64,000 nt of DNA from Megalobrama amblycephala (Eukaryota > Chordata > Actinopteri > Cypriniformes > Xenocyprididae), in the NCBI RefSeq assembly GCF_018812025.1, contig NC_063049.1, positions 7,894,102 to 7,958,101 of the forward strand, in the 5' to 3' direction. Position numbers and translations under genes: made by a program. Under the pieces are notes generated by a model. That model was not told where the DNA came from and made no database searches. It saw nothing but the letters and a program-made list of their open reading frames with translations. This document shows positions 43,498-54,492 of the stretch, piece by piece (within the stretch, counting starts at the first letter, position 1; each line of letters begins with the position of its first letter).

Positions 43498-44109
43498 GCT
43501 AAACTTTAGGGTGCTGTTTTTACCCTCTTAAAGGGAGTGTAGGCAATTACAATTTAGCTTTGAAAGCATGTGATCCCACCCTCCCTTCAGAGTGTCTCCA
43601 AAGCCATGCCTCCTTCAAAACACATGAACACACATAGCAGAGTCTGCAAAGCATCACAAGATGAGAGACGGCATTAAATTACCTCATGTCTCAAAGCACA
43701 TAACATCACAATAATTATGAATGTAGACAACAGAGCTCTTACTTGTACCACCTGACTGCTGCAGATTAATTTCAGCGTTGATAGTGTTGACATAGAAAGC
43801 ACAAATCCGAGCCTGAGGACATGAACAGCTCCGGGGAGGTTGACATCTCGTATTTACAGAGCATAAGCTCATTGTTTTGGTTCAGGAGGAACTGTAAAAG
43901 GATGCTGCTGTTTGTTTGTGGCTCTCGGTGACTGATGTCTGTCTACAACTCTGCATAGCCTTACTGAACGCGCTGATGACGTGTGATGTCTGCGCGAGCA
44001 GAGGTATGGAAATACATATGTTGACAGGCAGGTAGGACTGAATGCAGTGATTAGATCAACATTTGTTGGTCCTGAGACTTCCACAGAAGATATATGTACA
44101 TGTTTTAAT
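43498..44109. other. gene-free stretch; one weak exon candidate
   Basis: A 70-nt minus-strand segment at 43743-43812 is bounded by GTCCTCAG and CAA/GTAAGA and is open in two frames (one reading ARICAFYVNTINAEINLQQS). No homology is recognised and I do not annotate it as a gene. Confidence 0.25.
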
Positions 44110-44112
44110 ATT

Positions 44113-44520
44113 GTGGCAGGAGGAGCAAACGACAGACACAGTGGGTGTGGTGTCAAGCCTCAGAGAGGCATTTATTAACATAAAAAGAAACATAAACTGT
44201 CCAAAAAGGGGAATAAAGTGTCCAAAGGGATAAAGGTGTCCAAATAAATGGGAGATCTGATGTCCTCGCTGTGCTGGGGTACATGAAGGAAAGGTAGTGT
44301 TCAGATGGGTTGGTCCAGGTAAAGAGGGTGGGGTCACCTCTTCAGTCTGGGGCGTGAGGAGCGGAGGCTTCTCCAGCGGCTCATCTTCCCAAGGGCTGCG
44401 GCTCTTGAGGGGCAAGGCTACTCGATCATTCTCAGCATTATGTGGTGACGCGTGCATCCCTGCACGGGCAAACGGGCATCCCTCCTGGACCCGACGTATG
44501 ATGTAGCTCCTCTTCTCTTA
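44113..44520 (-). repeat. possible solo LTR or retroelement 3' end
   Basis: On the minus strand: GC-balanced sequence, tandem TTTGGACAC(C/T)TTTAT-type words, GTTAATAAATGCCTCTCTGA (AATAAA inside), then GTCTGTCGTTTGCTCCTCCTG and CCACA. This layout resembles fish LTRs with a polyadenylation signal and a CA end. The 5' boundary and a target duplication are not found. The 133-codon ORF across it is not a recognised protein. Confidence 0.3.
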
Positions 44521-44769
44521 TATCGAAATCCTCTAAAATGTTTCTTTAAAACTTCTCATTTTAGACTTCTAATTCGTGACCAGCATTTTGTTTTACTCTA
44601 TCCTCTGTGCTTCCACGTTCATCAATTCTCACCTGAGCTTACGCTGCATCACACTTGCTAAGCCGGAACTAGACTCTCTCATGAACGCGTGGACGTCCAT
44701 TACTGGAAGCTAGTGATTACAGTTTCTAAAGTTATAAATATGGATATTTTTCTAACAAAAACATATCAC

Positions 44770-45018
44770 TTCACTTCAGAAGGCATTTATTAACCCTCTG
44801 GAGCTGTATGGTTTACTTTTATGATGGATGGATGCATTTTTTTAGGCTTCAAAATCTCGGTTATAAACTCCCATTATACAGCTTGGAAGAGCCAGGATAT
44901 TTTTTTAATATAACTCAGATTGTGTTTGGCTAAAAGAAGAAAGTCATATACACCTAGGATGGCTTGAGGGTGAGTAAATTATTATATATAATTTTCAATT
45001 TTGGGTGAACTAACCTTT
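44770..45018. repeat. one end of a GTTCACCC-type MITE
   Basis: CTTCACTTCAGAAGGCATTT, then GATGGATGGATGCATTTTTT, then GAGGGTGAGTAAATTATT and TTTTGGGTGAACTAACCTTT. It is the reverse of the end starting at 62101 (GGATAGTTCACCC). The opposite end is missing. Confidence 0.5.
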
Positions 45019-45895
45019 AGGTGTGTTAAGATACATATGAAAGTGCATTTAAGAGGTCTTTTATTTAATTAAATAAGCACAGTTCTTTAAAAAAATATAT
45101 TTTTAAGATTTAAAGTACACTACAACTGCACATTCAGTACAACACACTTTTTTTCACAAGTGAAGTGAAAAAGTGTTGGATCATACTGGCTTTTATTTTG
45201 CATATTTTTGTTCATGATTTCTGTCCATGTTGACATTTGGACTTTGTTTTCATTGTTTCATTGTTGTCAGCATTGTTTTCCCCCTGCCGTTCATGACTCT
45301 ATCAGAAGAGAACTGCAACTCATTTGTTGGTTGTGACTCACCAGTTGAGAATCACTGCACTAGAGTTTACTAGTGTCAGATACACTGTGAACCCATTCAA
45401 TGGAGATGGTGCACTGCAAAGAGACTCACAATGTGATGCTCCACTGTGCAACCAAACGTTCAGGAATTTGACACTTTGTCGTAGACATTGAAAAATGAGA
45501 ATTTCAGACATGCAAGACAATTTGTGATTTCAGAATTCCAATGTGCTGCAGCTTACTTGATTTCATACTGACTCCGGTTTTCATGCTCTTTGCTGTCCAT
45601 CAAGTGCTAAGTCAAACTGTAAGTGCTCTTAATGTTTCATTCTCAAATGTGTCAGAACGCAATTCATAACGCAATTCCAGGTCTGCATTTTCAGGTAGTA
45701 TGGTGGGTGTTAGAGTATACTCTCTTCTACAATCAATTTTCTGTTTCAGGTCAACTAGTATTGGTTTGAAGAGTATTTGCTGAGCAAGCCTGTTGAAGTT
45801 TATATCAGACTATCAACAGTTTCCATACAAAAGTATGCACAATTGTATTGAATGTGCATTTGTAGAGTACTTCAAATCTTAAAAGCCTATTTGGT
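45019..45895. other. gene-free stretch
   Basis: AT-rich unique sequence; nothing supportable. Confidence 0.4.
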
Positions 45896-47175
45896 CACAC
45901 TTTATATTAGGTGTCTTTAACTAATACGTACTTAAATTAAAAAATAATTATTATTATTAGGTACAAACACATGTGCTGCTACTGAGGTGGATATGGGTAG
46001 GTTTAAGCGTGAGTTAAGGAGTAAGAAAAGGTCAAAAGTGTATTTATAAATGTAATTACAGAAATTAATTACAGCTGTAATTACATACATGTATTGTTTA
46101 AAGGTGCCCTAGATTATGTTTTTAAAAGATGTAATATAAGTCTAAGGTGTCCCCTGAATGTGTGAAGTTTCAGATCAAAATACCCCATAGATTTTTTTTT
46201 ATTAATTTTTTTAACTGCCTTTTTTGGGGCATCATTATAAACGCGCCGATTTTATGCTGCGGCCCCTTTAAATCCCGTGGTCCACGCCCACAGAGCTCGC
46301 GCTTGCCTTGAACAGTGCCTTAACAAAGTTTACACAGCTAATATAACCCTCAAAATGGATCTTTACAAAGTGTTCGGCATGCATGTGTCGGATTATGTGA
46401 GTATTGTGTACTGTTATATTGTTTACTTCTGATTTTGAATGAGTTTGATAGTGCTCCATGGCTAACGGCTAATGCTACTCTGTTGGAGAGATTTATAAAG
46501 AATGAAGTTGTGTTTATGCATTATACAGACTGCAAGTGTTTAAAAATGAAAATAGCGACGGCTCTCTTGTCTCCGTGAATACAGTAATAACCGATGGTAA
46601 CTTTAACCACATTTAACAGTACATTAGCAACATGCTAACGAAACATTTAGAAAGACAGTTTACAAATATCACTAAAAATATCATGTTATCATGGATCATG
46701 TCAGTTATTATTGCTCCATCTGCCATTTTTCGTTGTTGTTCTTTCTTGCTTACCTAGTCTGATGATTTGGTTGTGCACAGATCCAGACATTAATACTGGC
46801 TGCCCTTGTCTAATGCCTTTTATAATGTTGGAAACGTGGGCTGGCATATGAAAATATTGGGGGCATTCACCCCGACTGTTACGTAACAGTCGGTGTTATG
46901 TTGAGATTCGCCTGTTCTTCGGAGGTCTTTTAAACAAATGAAATTTATATAAAAAGGAGGAAACAATGGAGTTTGAGACTCACTGTATGTCATTTCCATG
47001 TACTGAACTCTTGTTATTTAACAATGCCAAGATAAATTAAATTTTTCATTCGAGGGCACCTTTAAAAATAAGTACATTTTGTATGTAAAACATGTATGTA
47101 CACAGTAAGTGCATTGTATCAAATGATGCATTTAAATGTTACTACATAGTAGTTACAGACACTTAATATAAAGTG
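45896..47175. mobile_element. CACACTTTATATTAGG-ended MITE carrying a TTAA element
   Basis: Left CACACTTTATATTAGGTGTC, right GACACTTAATATAAAGTG, inverted. Flanking arms contain TAATTACAG/CTGTAATTACA symmetry. The TTAA element at 46102-47061 sits in the middle. Confidence 0.6.
46102..47061. mobile_element. TTAA-flanked element, copy 1 of a pair
   Basis: TTAA at 46098-46101 and 47062-47065. Ends AGGTGCCCTAGAT and CGAGGGCACCT. About 960 bp, and collinear with 47583-48541 along its whole length with scattered substitutions. The interior contains a conserved block (ATGGATCTTTACAAAGTGTT, GTGGCTAACGGCTAATGCTA-like, TTGGAGAGATTTATAAAG), plus a 22-bp perfect palindrome centred near 46882 (ACTGTTACGTAACAGT core). 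No intact ORF. Confidence 0.75.
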
Positions 47176-47564
47176 GGTCTGTATATTTTAGAACTAAACT
47201 TACAGATAATATAATATTAATGAAGTTTCATTCTTAACACACTTAAGTACAGTTTTTAAAAGTGCAGTTTGTAATAATGCCAAATTAAAAGTTTTATTAA
47301 AGTACATTTTAAATCGTTATGTTTTAATAATAATAATGTTGTCATGCTTTAAAGAAGTACACTTATTTTGATGTGTTGACTAACATATTAAAGCACATGT
47401 AAAGTAGCATACTTGATTATAATTTTAACTAGTGTGTTATTTAATATTACATTTAAAGTTAATATATTTTAAATATACTAGATAGCAACTGTTAAAATGT
47501 GTAATTACAAATATGTTTAAGCACATGAAATACAAGTTTCAATAGAAATGATATTAAAGTATAT

Positions 47565-48726
47565 GGTTACATTTTATTTTAAAGGTGCCCTAGAACTTTT
47601 TTTTTAAAGATGTAATATAAGTCTAAGGTGTCCCCTGAATGTGTCTGTGAAGTTTCAACTCAAAATAGCCCATAGATTTTTTTAAATTAATTCTTTTAAC
47701 AGCCTATTTTGGGGCATAATTAGAAATGAGCCGATTCAGGGTGTGTGGCCCTTTAAATCTCGTGCTCCACGCCCCAAGAGCTCGCGCTTGCCTTAAACAA
47801 CATAAAAAAAAGTTCACACAGCTAATATAACCCTCAAAATGGATCTTTACAAAGTGTTCGTCATGCAGCATGTCTAATCGCGTAAGTACAGTGTTTATTT
47901 TGATGTTTACATTTGATTCTGAATGAATTTGAGGCTATGCTCTGTGGCTAACGGCTAATGCTACACTGTTGGAGAGATTTATAAAGTATGAAGTTGTGTT
48001 TATGAATTATACAGACTGCAAGTGTTTAAAAAATGAAAATAACGACAGTCTTGTCTCCGTGAATACAGTAAGAAACGATGGTAACTTTAACCACAATTTA
48101 CAGTACATTAGCAACATGCTAACGAAACATTTAGAAAGACAATTCACAAATATCACTAAAAATATCATGATATCATGGATCATGTCAGTTATTATTGCTC
48201 CATCTGCCATTTTTTGCTATTGTCCTTGCTTGCTTACCTAGTCTGATGATTCAGCTGTGCACAGATCCAGACGTTCATGGCTTCCCTTGTCTAATGCCTT
48301 TCATAATGTTGGGAACATGGGCTGGCATATGCAAATATTGGGGCATTCACCCCGACTGTTACGCAACAGTCGGTGTTATGTTGAGATTCGCCTGTTCTTC
48401 GGAGGTCTTTTAAACAAATGAGATTTATATAAGAAGGAGGAAACAATGGAGTATGAGACTCACTGTATGTCATTTCCATGTACTGAACTCTTGTTATTTA
48501 ACTATGCCGAGGTAAATTCAATTTTTGAATCTAGGGCACCTTTAAGGTAACTTAGTTACATTGCACTTATTAATATTAATTAACTACATGTACTTGCTAT
48601 AGAGTTATAGTTAGGGTTAGGTTTAGGGTTAGTTACTTGTAATTATGCACAATTTACTGTTATTACTGTAGTAAATACATGTAATAACATGTAACTGCAG
48701 TACGTCACCTTAAAATAAAGTATTAC
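47565..48726. mobile_element. GGTTACATTTTATTTTA-type MITE carrying a TTAA element
   Basis: The outer element resumes at 48542 with TTAAGGTAACTTAGTTACAT and ends CACCTTAAAATAAAGTATTA. It contains GTTAGGGTTAGGTTTAGGGT, which is part of this family and not telomeric. Confidence 0.55.
47583..48541. mobile_element. TTAA-flanked element, copy 2 of a pair
   Basis: TTAA at 47579-47582 and 48542-48545. Ends AGGTGCCCTAGAAC and ATCTAGGGCACCT. Same orientation as copy 1, 1.48 kb away. A 90-codon plus-strand ORF (47969-48241, MERFIKYEVVFMNYTDCKC...) is open here but broken in copy 1. It may be a remnant of coding sequence or chance; no domain is recognised. Confidence 0.75.
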
Positions 48727-48819
48727 AAGTATATTTTAGTTTATCATAAATACTTGTCAGTACAGTACTCTTTACCCATATTCAAGGACAATAGAAGTCA
48801 TTTTGAAATTACATAAACC

Positions 48820-49029
48820 CCCGGTTTCACAGAAAAGGCTTAAGCTAGTCCTAGATTAAAATGCATGTTTGAGCTGTTTTAACTGACAGCAACTTGCACT
48901 GACATATCGTTAAATATGTCAGTGTCATTGTTTTGTCACAAGATATGTTTTTTTTCCCCTAAAGCACATTTGTACTTAAATGCTCTATTTGAACTAAGGC
49001 TTAATCTAAGCCCTGTCTGTGAAACCGGG
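48820..49029. mobile_element. 210-bp CCCGGTTTCACAGA foldback MITE
   Basis: CCCGGTTTCACAGAAAAGGC and GCCCTGTCTGTGAAACCGGG are inverted, with inner AAGCTAGTCCTAGATT and AAGGCTTAATCTAAG. Non-coding; a common fish repeat type. Confidence 0.65.
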
Positions 49030-49715
49030 CAAAAAAGATGCACTTAAGTCTTACTTAAGTGAGTCAAAAAGCACTCTAAAGTTCAGCTATAATTGCATTT
49101 CATAAACATTTAACCTATAATACATATTTTAATTTAATTATAAATAACAGGTAGTTAAGTGTCATAAAAATGCATTCCACTTAAGTATATTTTAAGTACT
49201 CGTTTTGAAAGTATGATCAAGTTTACTTCTTTTTCACAAGAGGAATAATGACACATTTGGTTTAATATATGAAGGAAACTCATTCCTTGAGTACTACTGA
49301 GGTTTGTTATTGCCAAAATAACACAAGAGTAAGGCTTGCAGTGCATTGGCCAAGCATTTTATTACAGTTTGTGTACTTTAATAATGTTTGTTTCTGATGT
49401 TACACAGTTTTGCATGTGGATAAATGCAAAGGAAAGTCTTGGCAAGGTGAACAACTGCAACAGAATCTCAGTGTGAGCTGAGATTGATTCTGTCCAAGGC
49501 ACGACTAACGTTTTTTGTAATGGGGGTGGATTTGACTCTCTCAGAGCTGTGATCAGTATCTGTTGCCAGTGAGCAGGTGACTGCTGCGCTCATCAATGCT
49601 CAAATCAATCATACTGGCAGAGTATTTAACTGAACAACACACACAAACACTCAGCTGAAAATCACAGTGAAGAGCTCACAGCTGATAACACAGGTACAAA
49701 CACCTTGACGAGGAT

Positions 49716-49768
<53 letters not shown>

Positions 49769-49816
49769 TTGTGTCAAGATGCAACACTTTTTATCAAGCC
49801 TGTAATCTATTACAGA
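49030..49816. other. gene-free stretch with (CA)n
   Basis: Unique AT-rich DNA; a pure CA tract lies at 49720-49766, shortly before the palindromic array element. Confidence 0.5.
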
Positions 49817-51058
49817 CAGTATGGCAAGCCGTTTTGACTTTTATTCAAATCTCAGGATATGAATTCTTGATATCAACAATTCAGTTGTTGATATCAGGAA
49901 TTACATTTCCACTAGTAACAATGTTACTTCTTGATATCAACAATTCAATTATTGATATCAACAAATCAGTTGTTGATATCAGGAATTACATTTCCATTAG
50001 TAACAATGATAATTCTTGACATCAACATTTGAATTTCCACTAGTAAAAACTCAATTCTTGAAATCTGTAATTGTATTTTCACTAGTGAAATGTCACCATA
50101 GACTGCCATTCAAATTCAATTGTTGATATCAAGAACTGATTTCTTACTAGTTGAAATTCCAATTTCACATATCAGAAATACAATTCTTACTGGTAAAAAT
50201 CGTAATTTTTGATATCAAAAATTCAATTGTCACTAGTTGAAATGTCAGTTCTTGATATCAACAATTGAATTGCTACTAGTAAAAATGTTCATTTTTGATA
50301 TCTGAAAATGTATTTCTGATATCAATATAATTTCAGATATCTAAAATGTCTTTCTTACTAGTAACAATCACATTCATGATATCAGAAACTAACATTGTCA
50401 CTAGTGAAAATCAAATTATTGATATAAAAAATTAACATTGTTACTAATACCAATTAAATTTTTGATATCAAGAACTGACATTTCAACTAGTGACAACTGA
50501 ATTATTGATATCAAAAATTATGATTTTTACTAGTAAGAGTTGTATTTCTGATATGTGAAATTGGAATTTCAACTAGTAAGAACTCAATTCTTGATATCAA
50601 CAATTGAATTTGAATGGCAGCCTATGGTGACATTTCACTAGTGAAAATACAATTACAGATATCAAGAATTCTAGTTTTTACTAGTGGAAATATAATTCTT
50701 GATATCAAGAATTAGCATTCTAACTAGTGAAAATTGAATTGTTGATATCAAAAATTAACTTTGTTACTAGTGGAAATGTAATTCCTGATATCAAAAATTG
50801 CTATTATTACTAGTGGAAATGTAATTCCTGATATCAAGAATTAGCATTTTAACTAGTGAAAATTGAATTGTTGATATCAAAAATTAACTTTGTTACTAGT
50901 GGAAATGTAATTCCTGATATCAAAAATTGCTATTGTTACTAGTGGAAATGTAATTCCTGATATCAAGAATTAGCATTTTAACTAGTGAAAATTGAATTGT
51001 TGATATCAAGAATTCATATCCTGAGAACGAATAAAAGTCAAAACGGCTTGCCATACTG
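49817..51058. mobile_element. foldback element built from a 43-bp palindromic repeat
   Basis: Terminal inverted repeat: CAGTATGGCAAGCCGTTTTG, then ACTTTTATTC and CTCAGGATATGAATTCTTG on the left; the complement ends at 51058. Flanks ACAGA (49812-49816) and ACAGT (51059-51063) match 4 of 5. Between the ends, GATATC and ACTAGT hexamers (or one-base variants) alternate every 21 or 22 bp from 49869 to 51002, so the period is 43 bp for about 26 periods. No ORF. It is a non-autonomous DNA element whose body is a satellite-like array; superfamily unknown. Confidence 0.85.
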
Positions 51059-51257
51059 ACAGTCTTATTGCGTTATAGTGCATTCTTAATCCAGTAACAC
51101 AATTTATACAGTACAATACAGTGTCACACAGTACTTTTTAAAGTCATCTGCTTGAATATTGTTGTCATTATTAATTTTGACTATAGTTATAATATATTAG
51201 AATATTTATACCTAAGAGTATTTCATGTGTTAAATTGTGTTATAAGACACGATTCTG

Positions 51258-51480
51258 CCAGTGTAAACATGAAGACACTGAAGACTGGAGTATTGATGTT
51301 GAAAATTCAGCTTTGATCACAGGAATAAATTACATTTTAACATATATTCATATAGAAAACTTTAAGTTGTAATAATATTTCACTATATTACTGTTTTATT
51401 TTTGATCAAATAAATGCAGCCTTTGTGAGCAGAAGACAATTTCTCCAAAAACATTAAAATGTTACCAACTCCAAACTTTT
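51258..51480 (-). repeat. fragment of an abundant cyprinid-type interspersed repeat
   Basis: AACATGAAGACACTGAAGAC, then AATTCAGCTTTGATCACAGG and TTTTTGATCAAATAAATGCA; the complement of the central and 5' parts of the repeat at 52850-53330. Confidence 0.6.
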
Positions 51481-52140
51481 GAATAGTTGTGTATATTATA
51501 CTATTATAATGCATTAATAACACCTTTATAATATATTAGTTTTATTATGAAGTGTCACTGATACTTCATACAAACAATAGCCCTAAACACACACACACCT
51601 GAGAGTCTTTAAGATGACTGTAAGGACAGCTGTGAACACACACACTCCCACAGTACTTTAATAATGCCATCTGCTTCTGTTTAAACTCCGTGTCAGTCGT
51701 CTCATTACTTGATCTCCAGCCACAAGCCCAGCGTTCAGCAGGGACCCGCCGCTCCTCATGGGAAAGAGAGGGCTTTTTTCCCTTCAGGACACTGCAGTTT
51801 CCCAGAGGAGACAGACCCACGGGGTGTCACAGCGTGTGAACCCTCAGACATCTTCTCAGCATCTTTTTCATACAGCTGAAACCCACTGACGCCACAGGAA
51901 ACAGCAGTTCCTAAGACCTTGGCTGGAGCCAGTGGTTTTGCACTCTATAAAGTGTCTTCTGATTGGCTGGGCTCTTTCAGACTAGTAGCAGAGGACGACA
52001 GGAGCTTTGTGTTCTCTGTGCTTTAAATATGTCCTGTTGTCACTGAGACTTAAGCCAGCTGTGGATCAAGTTCATATTCAGCATCTGTACTAAATTTTGT
52101 TTTATTTTACATGCAAAAGCTATAGTGTGGATGGGACAAA
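51481..52140. other. gene-free stretch
   Basis: A GC-balanced patch at 51650-51850 has a good acceptor-like site and a donor-like site on the minus strand, but every frame that looks protein-like is either stopped or unrecognisable. Confidence 0.3.
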
Positions 52141-52711
52141 CACTCTAAATGCTGGGTTAAAAACAACCCAAGTTGGGTTGAAAATGGACAAACCCAGCGG
52201 CTGGGTTGGTAACACTTTATTTTACAGTGCCGTAGTTACACGTTAGTACATGTACTTACTATAGTAATAACAGTAAATTATGCATAATTACAAGTAACTA
52301 ACCCTAAACCAAACCCTGACCCTAACTGTAACTCTATTGTAAGTACATGTAGTTCATTGATAGTACTCAGTACTTCTTTGAGTAATTAAAATTTAACTAC
52401 GGCACTGTAAAATAAAGTGTAACCTGACTTACTGTAAAATGAACCCAAAATATGTTGGAAATCAGACATAATTACTAGAGGCAACAATAATAATGAAAAG
52501 GTGAACATTTGTTAATAAGCAATTTAATAAATGTTTATTGCTCAATTATTATTCATTAAACCTATTAATAAATGTTAATTTACAACCTATTTTGGGTTCA
52601 TATAATATTGGCTTTTTTTAAACAATAGTTGAGTTATATTTTACATTTAACCCAACCGCTTGGTTTGTCCATTTTCAACCCAACTTGGGTTGTTTTTAAC
52701 CCAGCATTTTA
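52141..52711. mobile_element. GGGTTAAAAAC-type MITE with nested insertion
   Basis: Starts CACTCTAAATGCTGGG; ends near TTTTTAACCCAGCATTTT. The family's usual inner sequence (AAATGAACCCAAAATATGTT) follows the nested GTAACACTTTATTTTA element at 52207-52426. Confidence 0.6.
52207..52426. mobile_element. GTAACACTTTATTTTA MITE, nested
   Basis: GGTAACACTTTATTTTACAG and CACTGTAAAATAAAGTGTAA are inverted ends of a 220-bp element. It includes CTAACCCTAAACCAAACCCT, a family feature. Confidence 0.65.
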
Positions 52712-52849
52712 ATAAAATAATTATATTTGTTGTAGAATAAACCTTAACCTCAACTCTACCCCTAAATGAATATAATATCATAACTGCTTATTTATCTATT
52801 TATGAACTATTTTTATAAAATAAAAAAAAATAATAATTGTACTGACTAT

Positions 52850-53330
52850 TGAACACACTAATGTTCAAAAGATGTTGTTTTTGAAAGAAGTCTGCTCACC
52901 AAGGCTGGATTTATTTGACCAAAAATACAGTAAAATCAGTAATATTGTAAAATATTATTATAATTTCAAATAGCTGTTTTCTATGTGAATATGTTAAGAT
53001 GTAATTTATTCTTGTGATCAAAGCTGAATTTTCAGCATCATTACTTCAGTCTTCAGTGTCACATGATCCTTCAGAAATCATTCTGATATGATGATTTGAT
53101 GCTCAAGAAAGATTTCTGATTATTATCAATGCTGAAAACAGTTGTGCAGCTTCATATTTTTGTGGAAAAACAATTTTTCAGAATTCTTTGATGAATAGAA
53201 AGTTGAAAACAACAGTATTTATTTGAAACCTAAATCTTTTGTAACAGTGCATGTCTTTACTGTCTTTATTTTGATCAATTTAATGCATTATTGCTGAATA
53301 AAAAGAATTAATTTCTTTAAAAAATATATA
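52850..53330 (+). repeat. abundant cyprinid-type interspersed repeat, near-complete copy
   Basis: TTCAAAAGATGTTGTTTTTG, GATCAAAGCTGAATTTTCAG, CAGTGTCACATGATCCTTCA, TTTTGATCAATTTAATGCAT and a final CTGAATAAAAAGAATTAATT. I know this sequence type from many cyprinid loci; class not certain. Fragments also at 1777-1880 and 51258-51480. Confidence 0.6.
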
Positions 53331-53922
53331 TATATTAGGGATGAGTGTGGACAATTTTGCCCCCAATATAAAGTTTAACCCCCCCTCACACGTACTAATG
53401 CACAAGTATTTTATGAAGCGTCCTGCTAAGACATTCACTGCGAGGCATTAGTGCTGTGGCATTCTGTTCGACTGCGTGTCCTCTTCCCTGTCTCTTAAAG
53501 GTCAACACACCTACTCAAGAGACACCAATTTACCTCTCGAGTACATTAGAAAGCAGCTGCCCGCGCCGGAGGTGCTCACATTTACACACTAATACCCCGG
53601 GCCAGACAGCCTAATGTAAATGAAATAACCCGCATTCAGGTATAAAGACGAGATGTCAGCTACTTAAATAAAGGTTAAATCTCATAAACAAAGCTCCAGA
53701 AATGCTTTTTAATTGATTAACTACTACTGTATGCAACTGTGTAATCAATTGAGTTTGACGCTCTCTAGGAAAGAGAGATCTAACACTTTCTCAAATAAAA
53801 AAAGATATTACAATGGCTTATCACACTGCCGGTCACAACGGTTCGGATATGTGTCACATTTTTTGGTCACTACATAAATCTCATACTTCCATTTGGGTTC
53901 TTTCATAGTTTTGATGACACTA
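53331..53922. other. gene-free stretch with a balanced island
   Basis: From about 53400 to 53700 the DNA is non-repetitive and balanced, with CTAATGTAAATGAAATAACC. It looks like possible regulatory DNA. No exon is supported. Confidence 0.3.
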
Positions 53923-54038
53923 CACTCTAAAAAATGCTGGGTTAAAACAACCCAAGTTGGGTTGAAAATGGATAAACCCAATGATTGGGTTGTTTTAACC
54001 CAGCAGTTGGGGTAAATGTTTGCCCAGCCTGCTGGGTA

Positions 54039-54492
54039 CACTGTAAAAAATCAAAAGTTGAGAAAACTTAAAAGTTTAAGGCAATAAACTTCAGCAGATT
54101 TTTGTGTTTTCTCAACTTGTTTTTGTAGGAGATTTTTGAGTTTTCTCAACTTGTTTTTGTAGGTGATTTTTGAGTTTTCTCAACTTGTTTTTATTGGAGA
54201 TTTTTGAGTTTTCTCAACTTGTTTTTGTAGGTGATTTTTGAGTTTTCTCAAATTGTTTTTGTAGGAGATTTTTGTGTTTTCTCAACTTGTTTTTGTAGGA
54301 GATTTTTGAGTTTTCTCAACTTGTTTTTGTTGGAGATTTTTGAGTTTTCTCAACTTGTTTCTGTAGGAGATTTTTGAGTTTTCTCAACTTTTTGTTGTAT
54401 AAACTGAATACAACAAGTTGAGAAAAATCAAAAACCTGCTGAAGTTTGTTGCCTTAAACTTTTAAGTTCTCAACTTTTGATTTTTTACAGTG
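54039..54492. mobile_element. TA-flanked CACTGTAAAAAATC MITE
   Basis: CACTGTAAAAAATCAAAAGT and ACTTTTGATTTTTTACAGTG are inverted ends (about 60 bp in all), flanked by TA at 54037-54038 and 54493-54494. The centre is the 34-bp array at 54111-54390. Confidence 0.8.
54111..54390. repeat. 34-bp tandem array inside the MITE
   Basis: CTCAACTTG (once CTCAAATTG) recurs at 54111, 54145, 54179, 54213, 54247, 54281, 54315, 54349 and 54383, exactly 34 bp apart, with units of the form TTTTTGTAGGAGATTTTTGA. Confidence 0.9.

Noticed and set aside
44056..44457. 133-codon minus-strand ORF as a host protein
   Set aside because: It spans an LTR-like sequence with AATAAA and no protein domain; better explained as a retroelement remnant.
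48600..48640. TTAGGG-like words, also at 57003-57040, as interstitial telomeric repeats
   Set aside because: They are part of the GTAACACTTTATTTTA MITE family and appear at equivalent places in several copies.
49869..51002. CRISPR-like regular repeat spacing (also 54111-54390)
   Set aside because: The units are near-identical throughout, with no unique spacers; they sit inside eukaryotic transposon ends and no cas genes are present.
51690..51820. Minus-strand segment resembling part of a PDZ domain (SGGSLLNAGLVAGDQVM)
   Set aside because: The frame has a stop just inside the only good acceptor and the rest of the domain is absent; likely chance.
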